A model generated the notes under the pieces. The model was not told the DNA's origin. It searched no databases and was given only the letters and a program-made list of their open reading frames with translations. 64,000 nucleotides of DNA from Marthasterias glacialis. Taxonomy: Eukaryota > Echinodermata > Asteroidea > Forcipulatida > Asteriidae. This document shows, one piece after another, positions 59,101 through 64,000 of this stretch. The position numbers were made by a program, and so were the translations under genes. The DNA lies in assembly GCA_911728455.2 (NCBI GenBank), contig OU452231.1, forward strand, positions 12,617,838 to 12,681,837, read 5' to 3'. The stretch's first letter is position 1. Each line of letters starts with the position of its first letter.

Positions 59101-61664
59101 CTCATGACACTTGTGTCCTTGAGCAAGGCACTGAACCATACTTGCTCCATAAAAGTTGGGGAGGTACAGCCTTCTGCTCTACCAGCCAGGCTTCTGATGG
59201 ATGATACCCAAGCCTACATCCTTACGGACTGTAAAGGGGGTTACCCTGTTTCAGCCCCAGGAGTAGGTGGCAACGGCCCTTGGAAAAAACAGTTGATTTG
59301 TAGCCCACACCTCGAGTGGCTTACTGGACTTGTGTGTCTGGCGACTTCCATAAAAAAAATGAAGAAAAGGGACTGAAAACCCAAATGGGATTGAACAGGA
59401 GTCCACAGAGGTGAAAGGCAGGGAAGAAACCATTTAGCCAATCTGAATTATCTATTGGTTCTGCAGTTTGGGGAATCTTTGGAGGGGTTGGCTTAGTAGT
59501 TTCTTTCCCTGCCTTTCACCTGTATGAAAGCAGTTCCTCAAAGACCAAATCAATGTCCTGTTAATATTTAAAAAGCACCGCGTCGCAAAGTCTGCATTTG
59601 TGTAATATCTTGTACTGAGCTTCTGATTTGTCAATTTCTTGTTCACAGCCTCTCAGAAGATTTCTTTCCTAATCTCGGATGAATATGGCCGTTCCTTGTC
59701 TGACAAGGACGCCCTCCTTGTTAGTGGCAGGAGTAAACTGTATCATTTCCAAACTCATGCTGGTGAGTGTCTTTTCCTTTCTACAACAGAGGGTAGATGT
59801 TTCGTTAAAAGCACTGCACCTTTTTCAAGAGGAGGGTACAACACATTTTAATACATTTTTTAAGTTCTCTATTCTGAGAACTAAGAAATATAATAAATCT
59901 GTCAAAATTTTGTCACAAAAGGTACGTCAGTTTATGTTTAAGTTTGGTTTTTATTTTTAATTTTTTTTTAATGCCATTAGGTAATTTGAAAGTATTTTTC
60001 TAGGATCCTACCTCGCTCTAACCATCTCCATGCTCTAAAAATGTCTACCAGCTTGGTAAATCAAAACTTTTTTGACTCATTTCAGAAACTGAAATTTATG
60101 GAACTTACAGATAACTGTACTATCTATTCAAACATTAACTCAAAAATAGTTGGTCAGAATAGAAATGACTGAATGCCATCAGATGGTTTTTAATCTTGAA
60201 AAAAAAAACCATATGATCCTACCTTGCCCAAACCATGGAGGAAGCTTTCCATGCTCTAAGACCTTGGTAAATCAACACCAAGACATTTGGGCTCGGATCA
60301 AAAACTGAAATAAAAAAAAATTCACAAATAACTTCTGTCTTTTTTACGCACCTAAATAGATGGTCAACAAAGAAATGACAAATGATGTAATGCCAGACAA
60401 GATGGTTTATAAACTTGAAAAAAAAAGAACAGGAAAAATGTAGTTTGCTGTTGCAGACTGCTTGCCAACCAAAATGGCATGTAGTGTACATGCAACAAGT
60501 GGTTTTCTTGTTAATTTAAACAAAGACTCAAAACTCTCTATGTAATTACATGTAGATAACTTATCAAGTGATTTGTTGATCTTGTTAGCAGAGTTTTAAT
60601 CACCTTTCTCGACCATTCTCTAAGTGAAGGTGTCAAACTAGATTCTTAATTAGACATTTTCAGGGTTAAATTTCTTAACAAAATGTAAGCAGATGTTTTT
60701 TTGCTTATTGAGCGGTGACTGCTCTGTGTTCTGACACCCCTAATGTTCCAACAGGCCTGGTTGCTTCATTCTTAAAAGGGCAAGGGCACCAAGGCCTTTT
60801 CTTTTTGATAAAGGGCACCTGTATCAGGAAATTGTACATTTCTACTGGAACATTTCAAGGGCACCGAGGCAATGACTGAGGGGCATGGAGGCAATTGCCT
60901 CCGTTGCCTTTGTGAGGTATCAGGCCTTATATGATACGCAGTTCTTATATAGCGCTTTATCACACCCGATGGGCGTCTCAAAGCGCTCAGTATTTTTTCC
61001 TGCAAGGTATGTGGAGTTATACGTTTTGAAGTATGAAAGCTGCTCCTTTACATAGCACCATGTAATGGTTTACAAGGTGCTGTGGCGCAATCTGCAGCCG
61101 ATCAAACTAGGAACACGGGGGCGAACCCCTTCTCTTTACGATTTGTAATTGCCTAATCTAGAATGAATAAAGATTTTTTGAATTGAATTGAATTAAGTTC
61201 ACTGGGTTCTTTTATGTGCATGGGACCTACAGCTTTACATCCCATCCGAAGGATGCGGCAATAATGGTGAAGTGTCAGGACCGGGACTCAAACCCACGCT
61301 CTGCTGATCAGAAACGCCAGAGCTTGAGTCCAGTGATCTTATCCGCTCGGCCATGAGACAACACACACCTCATGATCTACATGCTAGGGTTAGAGTTGGG
61401 GATCGGGTTAGGATTAGGAAAATACACCAGGAGTTGGAACATAGGGGTGTTGGAACGTAGGTGTGTAATCTACTGTGCAGCTTTTGCTTAATCTATTTTA
61501 TTTGTCTCGTACATCTTTGAAATTAATCATTTCCATCTCTCAATCTTCTCCACCTGTAGACGTTTTGGATGTTGAACCCAAAGTGGGTAGCACACAAGGA
61601 GGTACAATATTGACCATCACCGGCCAGTTCTTTGATGAGTCTGACACCATTGTTCGCGTCGGAG
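44032..61664 (+). CDS. PKHD1L1: PKHD1L1 (fibrocystin-L) 5' end, incomplete at right edge
   Basis: Fibrocystin-L is a giant single-pass surface protein built from repeated IPT/TIG immunoglobulin-like domains, then PA14, G8 and parallel-beta-helix domains; in vertebrates it coats hair-cell stereocilia and is expressed in immune cells. Ten exons join in frame (44032-44101, 48152-48232, 49592-49733, 50184-50271, 52702-52759, 53804-53909, 56283-56336, 56782-56855, 59649-59762, 61560-61664) and give 297 residues. Residues 1-24 are a signal peptide. TIG1 spans about 27-127 (GATRLTINGEGF; VIVDGVPV). TIG2 spans about 128-262 (IDSIKPSSGLPG; GKIITDVYDP; ISFLISDEYGRS). TIG3 opens at about 264 (GSTQGGTILTITGQFFDE). 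Domain order and these motifs match the N-terminus of PKHD1L1 rather than PKHD1. The remaining exons lie beyond 64000. The ATG choice rests on the signal peptide, a GCATGG context and the lack of any in-frame alternative. Confidence 0.93.
44679..44917. repeat. TIR element with AACACTTAAG arms in PKHD1L1 intron 1
   Basis: TTACACTCTTAAAACTGAAG, GTGTTACACCAACAC and GAGCAGGGACAACAC are answered by the inverse right end GTCGTCCCTGCTCGAACTC, GTGTTGGTGTAACACTTAAG. The inner blocks GTTAAATGTAACTCAA and TTGAGTTACATTTAAC also pair. A hairpin-forming MITE. Confidence 0.7.
45364..45485. repeat. MITE with CTCTCTTAA ends (copy 2, inverted)
   Basis: CTTTTCGATTGAGCCAGGGG, ACAAATCGTTTGCAGTTTGT and CCCTAGTTTCAATCGAATAG are the reverse of copy 1. 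About 1.3 kb after the start codon, in PKHD1L1 intron 1. Confidence 0.7.
45668..45784. repeat. Long (GTTT)n microsatellite
   Basis: About 28 uninterrupted GTTT units lie in PKHD1L1 intron 1. The open frames on both strands here (poly CLFV and NKQT) come only from the repeat. Confidence 0.95.
47555..47640. repeat. Dispersed repeat GGCAATTGCCTCC (partial copy 3)
   Basis: CATTTCAAGGGCACCAAGGC, AATGACCAGGAGG and GGCAATTGCCTCCGTTGCC match the right half of copy 2. In PKHD1L1 intron 1. Confidence 0.6.
47890..48055. repeat. GGGCCCAATTT element in PKHD1L1 intron 1
   Basis: ATTTCATAGAGGTGCTTAAG, ACAAGGTTACC, GACTGGTATCCTGCTC and TTGCTTAGCAGAAAACTG are all present in the same order as copy 1. It ends about 100 bases before exon 2. 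Confidence 0.65.
48152..48232 (+). CDS. PKHD1L1: PKHD1L1 exon 2: first TIG strand
   Basis: The acceptor TTTTGCTGGCAG and donor GTAAGG bracket it, phase 1/1. It encodes VTSISPTAGSLAGATRLTI, the opening strands of TIG1 ('I-x-P-x-x-G-S-x-x-G-x-T-x-L-T-I'). Confidence 0.93.
48902..49076. repeat. CRE-bearing MITE (copy 2)
   Basis: The cleanest copy: AATAGACCTTATGCATTGAC at the left is the inverse of the right end AATGACGTCATGTGCATAAGGTCTATT, apart from the CRE flank. TGACGTCA stands at 48918-48925 and 49052-49059. GCCGCCATCTTAGAGG, a YY1-type site on the minus strand, follows the first. In the PKHD1L1 intron after exon 2. Confidence 0.75.
49592..49733 (+). CDS. PKHD1L1: PKHD1L1 exon 3: middle of TIG1
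   Basis: The acceptor CCCTCAG and donor GTAATG bracket it, phase 1/2. It encodes FSPDPFSFG, then TTIECDVLPYYSNKEKIVCD, which corresponds to the cysteine-paired strands of the first TIG domain. Confidence 0.93.
49985..50137. repeat. Dispersed repeat AAAGGAGCTGTGTCATCGTG (copy 2, inverted)
   Basis: TTGACAAATACGGCACCCTT, GGGTGAGAGTTCATCTTTCC and GCCACAGGCCTGCTATAATC are the reverse of the blocks in copy 1. It ends about 45 bases before PKHD1L1 exon 4. A small fragment (ATCATGACGACACAGTCCCT) lies at 40316-40338. Confidence 0.65.
50184..50271 (+). CDS. PKHD1L1: PKHD1L1 exon 4: end of TIG1
   Basis: The acceptor TTCCGTAG and donor GTATGT bracket it, phase 2/0. It encodes GAYGIYVIVDGVPV and SYCYYCRFN, the last strands of TIG1 with two further cysteines. 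Confidence 0.93.
50935..51112. repeat. CRE-bearing MITE (copy 3, inverted, CREs mutated)
   Basis: AATAGACCTTAATATGCACA, GGGCGCCCTCGCCTAGAGGT and TTTACCTCTAAGATGGCGGC are copy 2 in reverse. The CRE positions read AGACGTCA and TGACGGCA, one change each. The YY1-type AAGATGGCGGC is kept. In the PKHD1L1 intron after exon 4. Confidence 0.7.
51905..52135. repeat. Direct repeats TTTAAATAAATATATGCAAC
   Basis: TTTAAATAAATATATGCAAC with AGACCATGCCA(C/T)AACCAGGCACTTC occurs at about 51911 and again at 52083. The segment between them (CATTCGGCGGTCATTACAGG, AAATCACACCTCATTTTTC) recurs at 54008-54160. A distant inverted piece (AGGAAGTGCCTGGTTTTGGC) is at 7568-7600. Confidence 0.65.
52702..52759 (+). CDS. 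PKHD1L1: PKHD1L1 exon 5: start of TIG2
   Basis: The acceptor CCTATAACAG and donor GTAAGG bracket it, phase 0/1. It encodes YRTGNTPTIDSIKPSSGLPG, the 'T-P-x-I-x-x-I-x-P-x-S-G' entry strand of the second TIG. The exon is too short for an ORF search and was found by phase and motif. Confidence 0.92.
52901..53103. repeat. TIR element with CACCACCGC arms (copy 2)
   Basis: AATCCGAGCAGCTTGTCCG, GCACCACCACAGCTATGGCC and the central CACTGTGAATCCTCCATGC match copy 1. The right arm is GTGCTGCGGTGGTGTATTAG. It lies in the PKHD1L1 intron after exon 5 and contains a 10-base poly-G. Confidence 0.7.
53804..53909 (+). CDS. PKHD1L1: PKHD1L1 exon 6: TIG2
   Basis: The acceptor ATAACAG and donor GTATGC bracket it, phase 1/2. 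It encodes GTHVVIDGKIITDVYDP and an acidic loop (EYEDDEYEG) before KKQILR. Confidence 0.92.
54058..54087. repeat. (TA)n microsatellite inside a palindrome
   Basis: ATAGAGCTATATATATATAT runs into a mirrored TATATATATATAGCACTAT, and the flanks CGACCATAG and CTATGGAAACG repeat. In the PKHD1L1 intron after exon 6. Confidence 0.8.
54914..55400. repeat. Interstitial telomeric repeat block with nested duplications
   Basis: Stretches of CCCTAA units (about 54914-54948, 55055-55112, 55207-55243, 55292-55350) alternate with duplicated unique DNA. TATCATGTTA(T/C)TGTTTTATCCC occurs twice, about 165 bases apart, and GTGTGCTTCCTATTC / GCGTGCTTCCTATTC twice, about 110 apart. It lies in the PKHD1L1 intron between exons 6 and 7, so it is not a chromosome end. 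Confidence 0.85.
56283..56336 (+). CDS. PKHD1L1: PKHD1L1 exon 7: TIG2
   Basis: A 54-base exon between the acceptor GCATTTCAG and a perfect GTAAGT donor, phase 2/2. It encodes IYWGNYQCDPFDPETNE, aligned in position with the 'hydrophobic-Y-x-G-x-x-C' strand of PKHD1L1 TIG2. Confidence 0.9.
56782..56855 (+). CDS. PKHD1L1: PKHD1L1 exon 8: TIG2
   Basis: The acceptor CCTGAAG and donor GTTAGT bracket it, phase 2/1. It encodes LYNIALDSEGSIYGVIDCVP, then KGTFVG, with the partner cysteine of TIG2. Confidence 0.9.
59098..59375 (+). repeat. tRNA-derived SINE, family B, headless
   Basis: It matches the 11613 copy from TCATGACACTTGTGTCC to GGCGACTTCCATAAAAAAAA but lacks the tRNA-like head. It lies in the PKHD1L1 intron before exon 9. 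Open frames across it are by-products of this repeat. Confidence 0.7.
59408..59522. repeat. Inverted AGGTGAAAGGCAGGGAAG arms
   Basis: AGGTGAAAGGCAGGGAAGAA AC at the left and the inverse TTTCTTTCCCTGCCTTTCACCT at the right, about 70 bases apart. A single arm also occurs at 481-504. The element lies between a SINE and PKHD1L1 exon 9. Confidence 0.6.
59649..59762 (+). CDS. PKHD1L1: PKHD1L1 exon 9: end of TIG2
   Basis: The acceptor TTCACAG and donor GTGAGT bracket it, phase 1/1. It encodes SQKISFLISDEYGRSLSD and KLYHFQTHA. The 'D-x-Y-G-R-S' motif is a close match to vertebrate PKHD1L1. Confidence 0.93.
60002..60430. repeat. Two-copy tandem duplication, period about 212
   Basis: GGATCCTACCTCG/TGATCCTACCTTG, TCCATGCTCTAA, CTTGGTAAATCAA, AAACTGAAAT, AGAAATGAC and GATGGTTT(T/A)TAA..CTTGAAAAAAAA occur in the same order in both units (60002-60210 and 60213-60430). 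Intronic, in PKHD1L1 after exon 9. Confidence 0.75.
60751..60928. repeat. Dispersed repeat GGCAATTGCCTCC (copy 2)
   Basis: ACAGGCCTGGTTGC at the left and GGTATCAGGCCT at the right are inverted ends. TTTCTACTGGAACATTTCAA, GGGGCATGGAGGCAATTGCC and TCCGTTGCC match copy 1. It abuts a family A SINE. Confidence 0.65.
60936..61362 (-). repeat. tRNA-derived SINE, family A, with nested insertion
   Basis: On the minus strand it runs from GTCTCATGGCCGAGCGG through GAGTCCCGGTCCTGACAC to GCGCTATATAAGAACTGCGT. A foreign piece of about 60 bases sits at 61138-61197. It lies in the PKHD1L1 intron upstream of exon 10, directly abutting the repeat at 60751. Confidence 0.75.
61138..61197 (+). mobile_element. 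Non-LTR retrotransposon 3' tail nested in a SINE
   Basis: The segment GAATGAATAAAGATTTTTTG followed by repeated AATTG looks like the 3' terminus of an L2/CR1-type element, which ends in a short tandem repeat. It interrupts the SINE body, which resumes at TTCACTGGGTTCTTTTATG, so it inserted after the SINE. Confidence 0.5.
61560..61664 (+). CDS. PKHD1L1: PKHD1L1 exon 10: start of TIG3
   Basis: The acceptor CCACCTGTAG and donor GTAAGA bracket it, phase 1/1. It encodes VLDVEPKVGSTQGGTILTI, then GQFFDESDTIVRVGG, the first half of the third TIG. The phase 1 donor means the gene continues to the right. Confidence 0.93.
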
Positions 61665-62768
61665 GTAAGAATTCCCCGATCTCTTGTTTATTTCCAATAT
61701 CGTGAACTTTAGTCTTTAGTGTCCCAAATTTATGTAACTTGTTTCTGATGCTATATGCCATAAAATTCTCAGCAGCCCCCCTCCCCCCACCCCACCTCCC
61801 CAAAAAAGAGAGTTAATGACACATTTACTAGTTTTCAAGGGAATAAAAAATTGTCTTCCGTTTCTTGACAAAATTATTTTTTAAGTGAACCAGTCACAAA
61901 GTACGTTCAGGCCATGAAAATTTAGCTGGTAACCTGTTCCCACAAAGTTAAATTTAAGCCCCATTTCTCACAAAGTGCAATTCAAGCCCCAGTTCAAAGT
62001 TTCATTTGAACCGCTGTCCAATAGGTAAAAGGGTCACCAGGGCCCATTTTGATGACCCCAACCAGAAACTTCTTTGAGCTTCCGTCATAGACCTTGATCT
62101 ATTGTTGATAAACAAACTGCGCTGGTTGGCATAGACCGCCAAATGTAGCAAAACATTCATGTCTTGTCGACGACCAAATTCAACATTTTGGCAAACTTTC
62201 TATTTAAAGAAAAATACATCCCAATTTTGGGTTGGTTTGTTTGCAACAAATTCTATTCAATTTTAGAATAGTTGTGTAACATTTTTGCAAACTGTGATTA
62301 TCTGTTTTTGCTTTGCATTGATGGCTCCCCGTAGTTTCTCCATCTTTGTTGGCAAAAAACTTGGGTTGTGATGTTGCAAAACAAAGGTCTATTGGTTAAG
62401 CTTTAAGATGGCGGACTTAACAAACAAAAAAAACAAGTGTGTATCTGCTGAATTCTCTTTTATTTCTTGATTGATTTAACTATTCGGGCTTTACACATGA
62501 ACACGACAAACAAAAAAGACAACAAAAAACAAACAAAAGCTTAGGGTTTGCACCAGAAATCGAACCAAATCTCTATGTAAAAGAACAATCTCCATTCAAT
62601 AGTTATTTCAGAAGACAATGTCAAAAACATGACAGATGTGATGACGCAATAACATTACCACAGGAATAAAAAAGGGCTAACGCTGAATGTACCAATTCAA
62701 GAATGTCAATGAAATATAACTTATCAAGCAATAAACCACAAGGGAAACTGACTGGGTAAATTTTAAAA

Positions 62769-62900
62769 TCATTTTGGGGGGTGTACAAAGAAAACTTGAC
62801 TGGAGCGGGATTTGAACCTGCGACCACCAGTAATTGAAGCCGGTGGTTGCAGGTTCAAATCCCGCTCTGTTCAATTTTTTTTTTTCATCCCCAAAAATAT
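62769..62900. repeat. Short palindromic copy of the tRNA-armed element
   Basis: GAGCGGGATTTGAACCTGCG and its inverse GCAGGTTCAAATCCCGCTC face each other across about 20 bases. They are flanked by the same AT-rich ends as the element at 3949. Only the T-arm and B-box part remains, and the two arms are almost directly joined. Confidence 0.7.
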
Positions 62901-63959
62901 AACTTAGATAAAGTTCCATGATGGTTTAAAGAGGGGCTTATCAATGGTGTACCCATTTTTTTGTGTGACACCCAGAAATTGTTTCGGTCTGTGAGTTTTA
63001 TGTCAGGGTAGGGGTCACCAACACAGGCCCCAGGCTTTTTTCTGTTCCCACGTATTGTCTTGTGGTTGTTACGCATGTAAATTCAAACATAGTTGAATTG
63101 TATATGTAGAATTTACTTCAGTTTTGTACAGTGTTTTTTTTTCTTTTGCATAATGGATAGACAAAAACTATTTACACTGTTAACTCTTTCTGTTTGTTAT
63201 CATCTTGCCATAGTAACAGGACAATAAAAAATCTTGTGGAATTCACAGTGCACAAAACACTGCTGTTTTTCTCAACAGAACTATACAATTCATGCAGGAC
63301 TTTGTCATGCTGTTTCAGTATCTGAAATCAGTCATATTTTGTCCGAAAGAAGCCTTGTTTGTCCCATCGCCGCAAAGTCAATGTCACAAAAAGTGAATTA
63401 ATTTTAATGGTATCATACCCTCGTGTAACGAGTCAATTTGTTGCTAGGATACCATTTAGTTTATTTCTGTTGATTCGTCGCCTAGGTTATGCGACAATAG
63501 AAGTACAATGACCTCTACGTAATCGTCGCTAATAGAATACACCTGTCTCTTTTTCAAGGACTAATTAACAAAAGCCATTTGTATCACTGACGCTGTAACG
63601 GGAATTCATTCTACCTAGCCTTAATGGAAATGATTTTCCCCCCAATTTTTTCATTTTTTCCCCCCATCGAGGCTGCAAGAAGAAACAGCAACAGTAACTA
63701 TGCCTAGTGTTGCATGTCAGTGTTGTGTTGTAGTGTTGTATAAATTTGAAGAATAATTTACATGTTTATCCGGAGGTTTGCTAGTTTAGTGCTTTGACCA
63801 GTTGACCTGAGGAATTTAAAAAAATTGAGTACATGCAGCTTGAATCTTTTTCTCAATCGGATCTGATTTTGAAATGCCTTGCAAGGCAATAGTTTGACTA
63901 AATGTGACAGATTAAGCATAACAAATTAAATAATTTTTTTTTTTTTTGGGGGGGGGAAA

Positions 63960-64000
63960 ACGAAGAAAAATTGACTGGAGCGGGATTTGAACCTGCGACC
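63960..64000. repeat. Start of another tRNA-armed element, cut by window edge
   Basis: GAAAAATTGACTGGAGCGGG followed by ATTTGAACCTGCGACC matches the left arm of the copies at 62769 and 3949. A poly-T and poly-G run precedes it. Confidence 0.65.

Larger units (their letters stand above)
61665..64000 (+). other. PKHD1L1 intron 10 running off the window
   Basis: No further TIG exon with phase 1 acceptor was recognised to 64000. Contains the tRNA-armed palindromes at 62769 and 63960 and pyrimidine-rich stretches (61777-61800). Confidence 0.5.

Overview
The window is AT-rich animal nuclear DNA with few genes. It has short spliced exons with GT-AG introns, large introns, and a dense load of short non-autonomous repeats. 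The organism looks like a marine invertebrate deuterostome, most likely an echinoderm. That inference rests on a recurring GGGCCCAATTTCATAGAGCT repeat, several tRNA-derived SINE families, TTAGGG-type telomeric DNA inside an intron, and a PKHD1L1 orthologue. I could not run a search to confirm the species. No rRNA, CRISPR, prokaryotic operon or intact viral genome is visible.

Three protein-coding genes can be built exon by exon with consistent splice phases. (1) Complexin, + strand: coding exons at 5030-5190, 7027-7162 and 21235-21305; its short first coding exon was not found. (2) A secreted protein on the - strand, 39268 down to 32084, seven exons and about 667 residues: signal peptide, a beta-propeller of about seven PLL-like lectin repeats, a purple-acid-phosphatase-N/SKICH-like beta-sandwich, and a cysteine-bearing helical C-terminus. 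(3) The 5' end of a PKHD1L1 (fibrocystin-L) gene, + strand, from 44032: ten exons giving a signal peptide, two complete IPT/TIG domains and the start of a third. It runs off the right edge. Genes 2 and 3 are divergent, with start codons about 4.8 kb apart.

Layout: 1-5029 is upstream or first-intron sequence of complexin and holds a tRNA-armed palindromic element at 3949-4358. 7163-21234 is the large last complexin intron, with SINEs and the GGGCCCAATTT repeat. 21306-32083 is intergenic, with two broken non-LTR retrotransposon 3' ends (about 27300-27610 and 29576-29728), SINEs and several palindromic elements. 32084-39268 is the propeller gene, whose introns are full of terminal-inverted-repeat (TIR) elements. 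39269-44031 is the divergent intergenic region. 44032-64000 is PKHD1L1, whose introns hold a long GTTT microsatellite, an interstitial telomeric block, tandem duplications and MITE copies.

The three genes show no shared pathway. Complexin controls synaptic vesicle fusion in neurons. The other two products are secretory or cell-surface proteins; their closeness could reflect a shared divergent regulatory region, but nothing in the sequence proves it. The least conventional features are the tRNA-armed palindromic elements and a MITE family whose two better-preserved copies carry perfect CRE palindromes (TGACGTCA) at both ends.
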